Below are positions 1 to 31,900 of a stretch of DNA of 64,000 bases, one piece after another (within the stretch, counting starts at the first letter, position 1; each line of letters begins with the position of its first letter). The stretch lies in contig NC_044284.2 in NCBI RefSeq assembly GCF_004027225.2, positions 40,286,420-40,350,419 on the forward strand, read 5' to 3'. This DNA is from Strigops habroptila (Eukaryota > Chordata > Aves > Psittaciformes > Psittacidae). The notes beneath the pieces are model-generated. The model was not told the DNA's origin. It ran no database searches and was given only the letters and a program-made list of their open reading frames with translations. The position numbers were made by a program, and so were the translations under genes.

Positions 1-18706
<18,706 letters not shown>

Positions 18707-18903
18707 GCCGAGGCCGGGCCGGGCCGGTGGGAGCGGGGCCGACGGTGGCGCGGCCTCAACGCATCCCCGCGCGCAGCGCCGCGGGAACAATAAAGTTCGT
18801 TCGAAGAAAAAAAAAAAACAAAACCCAGGGTAAAAAACGCTCCCGCCCGCGCGCCCCCGGCCCGGCGCTTGTTCAAGCTTTATTGACAGGCGCACAGCCC
18901 GCC

Positions 18904-18950
18904 GCGCATGCGCGGCCCGGGGCGGGGCCGTGCTCCCCTCGGGGCGGGGC
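18904..18950. promoter_or_regulatory. NRF1 and Sp1/KLF-type site cluster upstream of COP1
   Basis: A palindromic GCGCATGCGC at 18,904-18,913 is followed by GGGGCGGGGC at 18,919-18,928 and 18,941-18,950. These are textbook consensus matches. They lie about 200-245 bases upstream of the COP1 start codon, a typical core-promoter distance. Actual binding is inferred. Confidence 0.6.
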
Positions 18951-19290
18951 GGCGGGTGCCCCCGGCCCGGCCCCCGCGGGCCCTGCGCTGCCCGGCTGCC
19001 CCCGGGCCGCGGCACGGCCCCTCGGGCGGGGAGCCTCGGGGTGCCGCCGGGCACAGGCGAGCGGGCGCGCCGGCGGGCTCGGCAGCAGGTTGGGGCCGTG
19101 CGACAGGGAGCCGGGCGGTGGCTGTGGGCCCGGAGCTTGCTTGCCCCCTGCGCTCCCCCGCCCGGCCGGAAAAAGCCGAGCGGGGCAGAGCCGGCCCTGG
19201 CTGTAGGCAAGGAGGCGTCCCCCACCCCGACGCCACATCGCCATCGGAGCGCAGCAGCGCCAGGGGGGAGCCACGCGTTCCCTCAGAGAC

Positions 19291-22200
19291 TGGCATTGGC
19301 CACCCCACTCGCTCGGACTCCTCTTACAGGCAGGGTTGGTCCGTGTCTGGCAAGGTGCTGTTGCCTGCAGTTACCACCTTAGGTGTGTACCCCAAAGAGC
19401 ACCTCTACACCTGCTGAGCTTTGCCCTGAGCGTCTAACACTGTCCAACCACACAGAAGGGCATGCAGTAATGAGTTAACAGCTTTTGCCAGGCTTGAGCC
19501 TGCTCCCTTTGCTGCCTGGGCAGGTGAGAACCCACTAACGAGGCCCACAGCATGTCCCTGCTACCCTACACATGGTTTTACAGAAGCAAGGGTAGACTGC
19601 TTTTTGCCTAAGTTGATGAATAAAGTGTTAATGCCTGATGCCCTAAAGATGTTTCGAGTGTAACAAGAAATGCTGCCCCAGACTTCTGCAAGACAAACTG
19701 AAGAGTTGATGAAACATAGCACTTGCCAACTTCACAGATTGGCCAGAAGCGCTGCAGAGAGGTACCTGTTGTTTCCTTTCATTTCTCTTCCAACAACCTA
19801 CAGAAACATATTGCCTTCTTTGTGTTGAGTAACTGTATTTTCTGCAGTCAGCTTTACCTGTCTAGGGTTAAAGAGGCAGCTAGTGAAACACTAGGGCATT
19901 CCCTGAGAATGGTAATCCTAAACCAGGCATGGGAAAACGCCCAAAGAGATCAGCTCTGCAGCACTCCTCCCAGTACAGGTGGTAGAGTGAGCCTTCAGTG
20001 GGCTGTAAAACCAGTATGAGAGCTGGTAAAACTGGTCTGAGAGAAAAAAAAGTGGCTTCAGGTAGGCAGTATTGGTCAGGAGACCTCTCTGGCATGCAGG
20101 TTCAAAGGGAGCACAGGGGGACACAGCTCTTGATTTACTCTGGAGATGCTGCTGCACATGGAGAGCTGTGGAGTGCTCCTCCCTGACCTCCCCTCTCAAC
20201 TGTGCTTGAATACCATTAAGTATTTGCCTCTATGTATTTGTCCCTAATGTTGAAAAAAAAAAAAAAACCCAAGACAGTCAACAAAACCTAGACTGTTTTT
20301 GTGAGGAATTTTAGTGTGTAAATGTGGACCTGTGCAAGCCACGAAATTCAAAGGCAGCTTCTCTTTGAGATCCAGTAGTCTTCCCTTTACAAGCGGACAT
20401 CTGCTGTTATAGTCACTCCCATGATTTAACTCTTTCATGCTGTTATTAAAAAGTTTCCTTTCTGTAGTTTTGGTGGTTTGATTTGGTTTGGTTTTTGTTT
20501 TGTTTTTTTTTTAGCCACTGTGTTTCTGTGTTTTCTAGAAATAGCATTATGACCAGCAGGTCTCAGGACTAGCTCCATAAAGACATTGAAACATATTGAT
20601 TCCCCCTGTTTTCAGTGGGAGCAAAAGTGAATTGCCTAAATACCTTTCTTTGAGCCTGACTGTTGGTGTCTGCATCATATTTCCTATTGCTAATAGAAAG
20701 GAAAGCCTCATTTCCTTGTCTTCCAGAGGGACCAAAAGCTTTATGTATGAGTCTGCGATGGACTTTTGGGTTTCCAAGGGAAGAACAAAGTAGTAGTAAG
20801 CAGTATTGGCAATAGCCTGTCTACATGCTTCACACATACTGGCTGATCCTTGAAAAGTCTTGCTATTCTTTGATGCCATTACTGACTGTGTGCCAGAGAG
20901 GAAAAAATGACACAGGTAAAAGTTGTTAAAGATCAAATACATCCCCACTTATCCCTACATGCAACTGGCCTTCACAACACCACCTACACCCACAGGCCTG
21001 GCGGCGAGTGTGGCACCCAGCACCTTCAGCACCGAAGGACCAACTCCCTAACACCTGAGCTCTAGGAAATCATTATGAGGTCTTGGAGACCCTCTAAGCA
21101 AAGACTTCTCTTCACTGCCCTGATGCATGCTGAACAGCTTCTGGCTTGTGGAGATATTTCTTTCCCGGGGTTACCTTACGTTACTAGTTCCAAGATCAAT
21201 GTATGCAGCCTAAGGGAAGATTAGATGCTACTTCCTGCAGATACCTATGCATTACAGTGGGGTAAAAGTCATGGATAAAGTCTTCCAGTTTTTAAGTTCA
21301 CCACAGCTGAAGCAGTGGTAAGTCAGTTATCTTCCAGTCCCTGTTAGCACGAAATGAGCTCTAAGAATTAATTTGCTACAGTCCAAGTATCGACAGTGCT
21401 TTTATTAGACTCAATAGCAGGGGTACAAGAATGAAACATGATAGATCAGCTGTAAGAGGTTTTTCTCTGTCTCCTTCAGCCAGCAGTGTGCCAGATGCTT
21501 GCACTGCCTTGGGGCTGGGATCCTGCGTTGAAGCACAAATCATGATGGGTTCGGGGCAGAGGGGAGAGTCCTGGTGTGGGAACACTTGCATCCTCATGTA
21601 GCACGCTCTTCCTGGGGTCTTGTTCAGGTTTAAACCTGCCCCCAGAGGATTGCTTGTGTTTCCTCGCTTTATCTGGGTATTACCTTTGTATCTTCTCTTA
21701 AAGGAGATACTATGTTTGTCTGCCTTCAAAGATGTGTGGAGCATAGCAAGGCAAGCACCTGCTGCCCAGCCAGTAAACACGACCTGTTCCTGACTGGCAT
21801 GAAACTTAGGCTGAAGACAAATCAGTTACTCTGGGATAAGCCGTTTCCAGCTATAGCCTTTTGTGATTGTGTTATACAAAGAAACTGGTATTTCTGACAG
21901 ACATATGTTTTGGAAGACTGGTCGTAGGAATCTGTTCTTATTTTTCTCTATTTTCCAGCCTTTGAAGCCAGTTGCTGACTGTGTCCCAAGCAGTGAAGTA
22001 GCAGTTCTGATCCTGTGCAAAGAAGGATGGCGCACTACCCACGGCGTTAAAGGAAGGAGTAGCAAGTACTGTCTATAGATGAATGAACCTTAATAGCAGT
22101 ATACATTTTGCTCTTCTGGGTACATAATTTCTACTTAATTATAAGTCCCGAGTTTGTGACTTTTATGAGTGCAGCTCCTTTTCCTGTGCAGCAGGCAGTC

Positions 22201-25200
22201 GCAGCTGTGATGCCCAGTTGTAGCACAGACACAGAAATCATTAATGATGCTCTGCATGGATCACCATGCAAGGAGACTGAGACTTCTTCCACACAGAGTG
22301 ACACCAGATGTTTGGGGGAAGTAACAGTCACCTCCCAGGCTCAGTTCCTCACTGATGATGACTCATTAGGAAAATTACTTCTGCTTCCATTTCTGAGCCC
22401 GTTGCTGCCACCTAATTTCCACTGGGTCCGTTAGTCCGTTCAGAAGCATAGCAACCCCTACTAGGAACTGCTGCCCTGGCCTGGGAATTTCTGCTCCAGA
22501 GGTCATTAGAGAGCTTTATTAATAATCATTGCACTAACCTCCCAGCTAGCCAGTGACAGAAATGCCATTTCTCCCATTTTATAGCTGAGAAAAATTAAGC
22601 GTAGACAGATCCATCACCTGGTTACAAAGTCAATGGGAACTCTTAATGCTCCATAAATCTCAAAATCAGGCTGCCAGCAACTTCTCCTAAAGGTAACCTG
22701 CAGGAGAGTTATCCAGGAGACCAAGTTCCTACCCATCAGGTACACTCCCTGCCCAGTTTACTGGGAGAAACCCGGACACATCTCTCTGAATTTCCATTTC
22801 TGCAGTCAGACACAGAGATGTGGGGATCTGGAGGGCACGGTCAGGCAGGGGAAGATTGCTCAGCTCTTCTTGCCCACAGCAGACATTGCCTCTGTAGGGC
22901 AGTGGTACCTGTCTGGTGCCTGCACAGGTGAGAGCCCTCGAGGAAGGGGCATGATGCATTTAATGATGGTGTTTTGGCAGAAGGGTAGAAACTAATTTTT
23001 CTTATAGGAACTCAGTTACATGTCTGGTCATCACCAGAAACTTGACTGTGAAAGAATATTTGGTTATTTAAATATACAGTTTAGGTTAACTCAGGCTGCT
23101 TGAGATATGAGTATAGCAGGAATTGCGGGGGACTTGTTGGTTAGTTGGTTTTTCTTAATTGATTTTATAATTCAATATTGTAGAAACAAGTAGTGCTAGG
23201 AGGGGGATGCTTAGCAACATATATTATAGTTAAGAATTATAGTTAAGATTATATAGAGTTATTTAAACATAAAAGGATTTTTTTCAATGCTTTGTAACAC
23301 CTTTGTCACTTGCAGATGGAATTTTATGCATGAGACTTAGGCTAACTCCAAGGTGGCGTAGAGATTTTGAGCAAAAAGGGTTTAACCATTTTCAGAAATG
23401 AAGAATCAACAGAATAAAATATTAACATTTACTGCTGTGTTTAAAAAGCTCTGATACTTTAAAGAAAAAATTAAAGGGGTATCTGGCAGAAGTGTCCTTT
23501 TTTACACTGAAAATTGCATCATTCAGGTCTTCTGAAGAGGCGTTTGACTTGATTGAACTAAAATGAGGTTAAAATCATTTGGTGATTCATCTGTAGTACT
23601 GAAATGCTGTCTCCAAAGTTTCCAGGCGCTACAGAGACCAGAAGAGAAATGTGCATGCAACTGCCATTTCAATGTGCTGAAGCAAAGCTATAGAAGAGCC
23701 TGACTTCATTTCTGACCTACAGAAGCAGAAATACCTGATTGACTGCTCAGAATTATGAAATTCCCCTTACAGGGGAAAAAAAAGGATGCATCTGGTTATT
23801 AAACACCACACTGTAATGCATGTGCCTGGGGGTAGAGCGAAGGTTCCCTTATGGCACGTCCTTTCGCTCTGAGAATCTTTGACCTTGTATTCAAGGAGTG
23901 GGGTTTCTAGGCAAATATTAACTAACCCCTCTGCTCGGTGCAAGCAGGGCCAGTGATGGTCTCTCTCTCACACAAGCTTGGCCCAGCTTTGGTTAGTGGA
24001 AATCCAGGTCCATCTCAGGATGCTGCAGCTCTGCCGAAGCTCACCAGTTCTCATGCAGTGCAGTGGTGAGGCTCAGTGTTCCTTACCCAGCATCCTTGCT
24101 TCCACTGACACCCCCAAATGTGGCCAAACCCAGCCCCTGCTATTGCTCCCACTCTCAGCTAATGCACCATGCCTAAATACAACCATGATCAAATTCATTC
24201 GTTGTGTAACTGTTCTAATAATTTTAATAAGGATGAATTTGGCATCTCTGCCCAAAGTGATTTCTTTCCACAAGATGTGATTGACACTGATGTAGTTTAT
24301 GTTCCCTTATACTATGGTACAGGTCTATTTAGTGGCTCGCAATTGTGTTTTTGAGCATTCACATGTTCTGCTATTCCGCCATGAACTCCCTCCACTATGT
24401 TATAGCCAGCAAAAGTCATCTGTCTTAGTGTTGCCACCTGTTAGGATTTATTGCGTGGCTTGCAAGAGCTGACTTTTTCTGGTAGACCCAGCTGCCTAGA
24501 TCTGGTGTTTGCCTGAGCCACGTTGCTCTGCAGCATTTTTAGGGAAGTGTGTGCCTGGGCCGTGTGGTCATAGGGGCAGACTGGAAGAAGTCAGCTGTAA
24601 GATTTCAAAAAGTCAGGAAGTGAAACACATACAGAGAAATCTATTTCAAACCTCAGTATTTTCAAGCCCATCAAATGACTGTATTAGGGTTGACGAGCCT
24701 GAATATTCTCCAGTCCGCTTTAATTCATTGGCGTTGATTCTCCTGGTGCAGACCAATGGGTTTTGAAAAATATACCCTTCTATGGAAGGCAGCTACCAAC
24801 GAGGGCATGTCAGGATATGATCCACTGAACTACTGATGGTTTCCAGCCCAGGAAATTTCACACTGCCCTGTTGCCTCTGGCAGACACAAATTCTGCCTGC
24901 ACAAGGTGAGCTTTTCCATCTAGCCTATATGCTATTCTTCGTTGCCCAAATCAAACCTGTGCTGGGCACAAGGAAATGTCTGGTGCGCCTCCTTCTTCAA
25001 GTGGGACAGAAAATGTTATCTCTGCTGGTTATGTGGTGAGAAAAACTCTCCTAAGGCCTTTTGGAGTTGTCAAATGAAAGTTGTTCTCTGAACCACCCAA
25101 AGATCTATACATATTTACCTGCATTTGAGCTGACAGGCACATACCACTCTCACCCTCTGCTTGCTGCTTTGCCCAGCTGGAGCAGTGTCTGCTCTCCTCT

Positions 25201-28200
25201 GCCACCTCTGTCACCTGCAGCGCAGGATGACCCACAGTGGTACTGTCTTGTCGCTCACAGGCCAGATAGATATAATAAAAATCTGTCATGATTAAAAAAG
25301 ACCAAGTTGTGCCTATTCTCACCCCTCCCTGCATGCATGGCCAGAGAGACATAATGCCCAGGCTGAATGCCAGGGACTATGCACAAAACTCAACACCCCA
25401 AAAAATGTCAGCTACTGGATTTGACTAGTAGATGGCTATGGCTGGCAGAAGTTGCTTGTTTATCCTTCATGTTCCCTGGCTCCTTTTCTAATCTGGGGCC
25501 TTAAAAAGTCATTCTGTGGCCTTGTTGCCCTCTTTGGGCTGCCGCAGCATCCCTGCACTGCCTTGCTTGCCTTCTGCCAGTCCCTGTTTCCCTAGCCCTG
25601 CCTGAGGTAGAGAAGGACTTGGGCCGTCATGGCCAAGGGGCTGCGTGAAGAAGCTGCCCTCGCCGGTACCAACTTCAGCCCAGGAGCTGAGGATGCCTTC
25701 GTAGCAACAGCACTCTGAAATGCTTTATTAGCATCAGGGGAATCGGCTGGGGAATGGGGAAACCGCGGGGTGTTTTGGGAACAGACCTGCTTCTTCTCAC
25801 TACCAGCGCTTACCATCAGAGGGCAAGCTCAGACCGGGCGAAGATGCTCCATACCTAGCTATTGCAGCCTGCTGCTTCCCAGACCCATCTCTGCCGGGGC
25901 TTCTGCTGCCAGGTAATGACAAAGGAAAGGGAGGCCGTTTACCGTCCCTCTCGCAGGGGACAGGTCCAGCTTCCCATCTTTGCCTGCTGCCAGGAGGGGC
26001 TCTGCTCCCCAGTTCCCCTGAGAGCAAGTCTCACTTTGCAAGACCATCCCGATCTGCAGAAAGTGGCAAGGATGATGCTATGAGCTCTAAGTCAGATCAG
26101 TTTAATACAGAAGATTCCCAGAAAGCAGCAGGTTTGTGCTTTAGCATCCCAAATACAATATAACCTTCCCCACTCTTTCCTCCTCCAGCAGAAACTGTAT
26201 TTATGGCTGAGAATAGACTTAGAGCAACACATGGAAAATTTGCACTGGCTGGTGCTTGCTTTCCATCTAGCATCTTGTTGCTCCCCCGAGCCAGTAAAGC
26301 CAGTGGCATTAAGGTAACCTCTGTGGGAGTGGTGCCCCTCGAATACTTCAGACGCATCTTACAGGAACAGGGAAAACTGCTTTATACTACAGAGCTCTGA
26401 CCTCTCCCAGGAGCCCCATGTGCTGGCATGTGGTCCCTGCTGCCAGCTCAAGACCCTCTGTGCTTCCCAGGGCATTTGGTGAGGATTTACGTCTTGCCAG
26501 CCTCCCCCTTTGCCTCTTCCAATGAATCTCAGTCTTAATCCACACCCCCCTCATTGCCCAGAATCTTCCTTTAAAAAGCCTGACGCTGGAGAGCTTTTCA
26601 GAAGGGAATAATGAACCAGACGCTTTCCCGGTGTCTCTCTTTGTTTTACAGCCATGGGTCTCCCCTGAGGACAGAGAGCCCTTTGTACTACATGCGGTCC
26701 CCTTACAAAAGGGGGCTTGTGAACAGAGCATCCTCCCATTGGGTACCACATCAAACTGATTTTTTTTCTTCCACCTGCCCTCCTAGGCATAGCCAGTATA
26801 AAAGCCCTTTCTGCATGCAGGGGACTGAGCCAATAGCTTTAACCTTGGAGATGCATGATGCATGTATGTAAGATTGCTCAGTGCCATCCTGATGCCCACC
26901 CTCTGTCTAGCTGAAGAGTAAACAAAGGGTTAACCTGGTTGTCATCTTCTCTCCTACCCAGTTGATATTTGGAGTGAAGCCACATTTCATTCTCTAGATG
27001 GCCAATAATTGAATAAACTCTGCATCTCGAGTGAATTTAAAACCAGGACAGGAGCTCTCCCCACCAGAAGTTGATACGTTTTCTTTAGCAGGGATTTTTG
27101 TCTGGAGTTAATGCTGATGCTGCCTTTTCCAGGGGATGAAGGCATGCTTGTGAGCTGTTCACTTTACTTGATATGGGGCTTTAAATTTAGGTCTCTATGT
27201 GCGTGAAAGAGATCCTTATTTCTGTTCTATGCAAAGGGTGAAATCTAGCACTGTAGCCTCAAATGTTCTTAAAACTGATAAGCATTAAGTAAGCTGCTGA
27301 TGGTTTGGTGTTGTCCAGGATCCTTGCCCAGGTGACATGGCAAAAGAAAGGCAGACGTCTGCACACACTGCTCAGGTGCCTGACTCTACTTAGATCATGG
27401 CATGGATGAAAGCAAGCTATGTGCTCTGGCTAATTAACATCATACTGATTAAATATTGAGTACTTCTCATGTACCCTTGCAATAAATCACTCAGTTTCAG
27501 GTGGCAAATTCTCTCACTGTCACTTAATACATGGTACACCATGGACCTAAAGAAAGCTGTCTCCTGCAAAGTCGAGACTGGTGATTTATTGAGCTGTTTA
27601 AAATTTATAAAATATATTTGCTTTGGTCCTTCTTTGTATTCACTCTTCACAGATATTCAAACAAATGCCTTTGAGTCTGGGAACCAGCAGCTTTTTGGCA
27701 CGTGTTCATTTTGCAAACAGGGGCATTCACAACCAGAAATGCGGTTCTAGGATTTCATAGCCACGTGGTGGGTAGACAGAGATGCTCCATACAATCTGTG
27801 CCTCATCAGAAATACCTGGCACAGCTCATGTTTCAAACTTCACTCAGCAAAATAATTGCATGGAGCTGTTTACTGTCAATCTGCTGACTGAATGTTATTA
27901 ATAGGAGAGATGGAGCGAATAATTAGGACTAATGATTAAATTAGAGAAAGTTGTCATCTATTCATGAATAGTTTGCAGAGAGAGGCGGTGTTTAGCAATT
28001 AAACTGATATAGTCAAAAATGATTCATTCCTCTTTGCAAACATGCTCTACATTATGCCAATACATAAACACTCACACCTGGCCCATTGTTGAGACTTCAG
28101 CCCCATTTTTGCGCTCAAGCTGGCATGATGTTATTGCCAGAGGTGCTGGGGATCTCCTCCCCACTGAGCTTTCCTACCAGGTTTTGGAGCTGGGCATCTT

Positions 28201-28245
28201 TAGGAAAGCAGGGGTATTTATCTAAAATCTAAATTGTGGTCTGAG
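19291..28245. other. intergenic DNA, no gene recognised
   Basis: About 9 kb between the COP1 CpG island and the first intergenic CR1. It contains poly-A/T patches (20,250-20,268; 20,470-20,512), a short direct duplication of TATAGTTAAGAATTATAGTT type near 23,224-23,255, and scattered short open frames without family resemblance. The AT-rich block at 27,380-27,990 looks like a possible conserved noncoding element. Confidence 0.7.
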
Positions 28246-28925
28246 GATCATTGAATGATTTGGGTTGGAAGGGACCTTTAAGGACCTCCTAGTCCAACCT
28301 CACTGCCATGGGCAGGGACATCTTTCACTTACATCAGGTTGCTTGAAGCACCATCCACCCTGACCTTGAACACTCCCAGTGCCCCAGGTATGGGGCATTT
28401 CACAGCTTCGCTGGGCTACCTGTTCCACTGTCTCACCACCCCCTTTGTAAGAAATTTCTTCCTTACATATACCCTATTTTATTTTAAAGCTGTTTCTTCT
28501 TGTCCTATCACTACAGGCCCTGGTAAAATGTCTGAATTTTTCTTATAAGCTCCCTCAAGATCTTAAAAGGCCTCAATAAGATCTCCCCGGAGCATCTTCT
28601 TTTCCAGGCTGGACAACCTCACCTCTCTCAGCCTTTCTTCAGAGGAGAGGTGTTCCAGCCCTTGGGTTGTTTTGGTGACCCTCTAATAGGTCTGTGCCTG
28701 TCTTGCACTGGAGACCCAAGAGCTGGACCCAGGTGTGGTCTTAGGATAGTGGAGTAGAGGGGAGCATCACCTCCCCAGACCTGCTGGCCACAGTGCTGGT
28801 GATGCCCCCAGGACACGATTGGCTTTCTGGGCTGTGAGCACACATTGCAGGCTCATGTCCAAGTTGTCATCCACCAGTATCTCCAAGTCCTTCTCTGCAG
28901 AGCTGCTCTCAACCGATTCATCTGA
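28246..28925 (-). repeat. CR1 LINE, 3' fragment on minus strand
   Basis: On the plus strand it starts with the reversed CR1 terminus (GATCATTGAATGATTTGGGT then TGGAAGGGACCTTTAAGGAC) and runs through the reversed tail to the segment TCCAAGTCCTTCTCTGCAGA near 28,883-28,902. About 680 bases of a 5'-truncated copy. Several frameshifts and stops make it non-functional. Confidence 0.93.
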
Positions 28926-31900
28926 GTTTGGGCTCCTATTTTGGATGCTGACAAGAAGAACGGTGGAAGAAACTTAATGTTTTCAGCTGCCTCAGAAATG
29001 CTGAAAACTTACTGCGTGAGTATGGAAAAACTACTCAGCATGGAGAGACCAGGGGGGTTGAGGCAGTTTCACCAAGACCAGAGGAGACTGAGGAGTGAGT
29101 AAAGAAATTGGCTCCAAATACATCCAAAACTGCCAGAGAAGGCATAAACTGTGCCTTGAGAAAAAAATCAAGGAGTGATTGGTTTAAACTGCAGCAAAAG
29201 GAGTTAGCAAGAACTGAGGGAACCTCTTTCTGCTGGGAAAAAAAATAGTGAAGCACCAGGAGATGTTGTGGGGAGTCCCTGGTGGTGGCAGAAGGATCCA
29301 ACCTTGCTGCTGAAGCAGCTATGGGGGAAATGCCAGATGAGGTTTGCCTCATCAACTGGGATGTCCTACTGGTTCCTTTCCCACTGCTGGCTCAAAGTGG
29401 TTTGTCCTTCTTCATGCTGAAATCATGGAGGGCACCATTTGGAAGTAGATCCTAGATACTGGTGTGTTTGAATTGTGGGGGAGACTTGCAAAGGTACGTA
29501 CAGGTACGCACCGAGGGGTAGCATTCACTGTAGCTAACATTAGCCACCCAAAAGCTAGTTATTGCAGCAAAAGCTGTTGTCCAAAATTCCTCGATGACCA
29601 AAGGACTAGAGAGTAGCTGTCTGAGAGTGATTCATCCCATCTAAGCCAGTTGCCTCAAATACCTGGGATAAATCAACACGTGGACTGAACTCTTGCTTGT
29701 CTCTTCACTTAAGAGAGAGGGAGCCTAGCTAATTTGCTTGCTTTGGGCAAACCAAGCAAACCAAAAAACCTTAAAGATATCTGATGTGAGGTGAATTCAA
29801 CCTGAGCATTACAAGAATTTTCCATGGAACCGCCCAGGCGAGGTCAGGTACTCAGGGTTCTGCTGAACCTGTAAGAGTCCTCTCTAGACTGCACTAGACT
29901 GACTGATGTCAATACACTAACCCTCATGCACACTTCCTTCTCTTCAACCACCCTCTTTTGTTGAGCCTGGTTCTCACCTGGGCTGGGGAACTGCTGAAAA
30001 AGGTCATCCCCAAAAAGTTCATTTCAAACATTTAAATCCATCTGTTTCCAGGCAGGAACCGTGCTCAAGGTGCTCGCTATCTCAAGAACTGTTGAGCCAA
30101 CTAATTTTCTGGTGGGAAAGCCTGCCAGCGTGTTGAATGCTGAGGGAATTCTGTGGAACACTTTCAGAAAGCAAATGATTGATTCGTCATCGTCAGTGGT
30201 GTAGAACTGATTCCAGGAATTATGCGTGTTGCAAGCTGGAGCCTGTCAAAGCCAGGGAAGAGGCATCCTTGAATTCGGGTCATCAGTCGGTGTAGGGAAA
30301 CACACGGAGGCCCTGGTACAGGAAAGATTAATTTCCAGTGCATGCTCAAGCCTAACTGACCTCCACTAACGTCAATGGAGATAAAATTAAACATGAGGTC
30401 AAGATTTTGGATAAGAATGGTTTATGGTCTGGAGGCTTACGTGGATGAGAAGGTCAGGCCAATGAGCTGGGGCATTCAATATCGAGGAATCTAATCAAGG
30501 AGCTCCTGCGTAAGCCACCGCGTGAATCAGGGAATAATTTGGGATAACAGGCACATCTGAGTAATTTGTGACCTACTGGCAGACGATTCACGCAGACAGG
30601 CAACATCCATCAGCAATGTTATTTCTCGCAGAGGTCTTCTTGGGATGGTTATGGGTCTGTGGGTGACTCCACTCGGGAGGGGGGTTCATTGAGGGAGAAG
30701 CTGGGAGCAGCTGGGATCATGGGGACACCCTGGCACACAGTGCTGCACGAGTGCAGAGCTGATCCTCGGCCACCAGTGGCCAAAGAGCCATGGTGCAATG
30801 GGTCCTTTGGGAAAAGGGGGACCTTTAGTTTTTCAAGCTGTCCTTGAGAAGAAAGGGATCAAGGCAAGGTGGGGGGAGCATTGTTGTAGACTCTGTATCG
30901 CGTTCCTGCCCTGCCACACATCTCCCATGTAACCTTGTTTTGGCCTGCTTTATAACCTATTTTCCCACCTGAAACATCAGTGCATGTCTCTGCTTTCAGG
31001 TCCCAACATGGTCTGTGAGATCCATCAACTATATTCTGGTGTTATCATGAAATAGTCAACACCACAAATACACAGAAAGCTCAGCTTGGATCTCTAGAAC
31101 TTGGAGTCCACATATAAGACTCAGAATCTGGAGAAAATCAAGCTTCATAATCTCTGTTCATCACAAAACAACTAGTTTTCCAATAGCTAAATACCTACCT
31201 CCAGTGCCATGTTGCCATGGCATAAAATACCTACCTCACCTTTCCAGCCTGAACACACACTGATGATATGGCACTATAGCTGTATGTATGGTAGGGTTGT
31301 GGTTTGGCATGCTGTTTCTGACATATAACATCAGATAGGGGAAAGTTTGAGCCTGACACCATCAAATTCCTGTTTGACAGTGAATTGGCAGTGCCTTTTG
31401 GGAGCTTCTTTTGGGTGCACTGTACCTCCACTCATCTTCATGGACCAGGTGACTCCAGGCAGTGCCAGGTGCCTGAGGAGCATGAGGTCTCTGTGCCCCT
31501 TGAGAGAGTGGTCCAGCTTTTCCACGTGGCTTGAAGACACAAAGGAGAGAGGCAGGCCCCAGGCCATTGGCAGATGTGGTAGGGAGTGAGTTTATGGGAT
31601 AACATGACTGAGATGTACCTGGAGCACCAGCAGAGAGGCGAGGGACAGGGAGAGCTGCCTGAGACCCCATCAGGAGACCTGCACTGACTCCAAACGCAAA
31701 GGGAAATCTGCTCCAAAACAGTCATCTGTGGGACTGGTGATTTGCCAGAAAGTCTTAAAAAAACCCAAAACAAAACAAAAAAATCCAAGTACAGCTGGAA
31801 CCAGAATCCATAAAGATTCAGCAGGGAGAAGGGGTATCTTGAATGTGTTTGCTGATCTGCATCAGGCCTGGAGATGCTAGAATAATGAAAAAAGAGAAAT

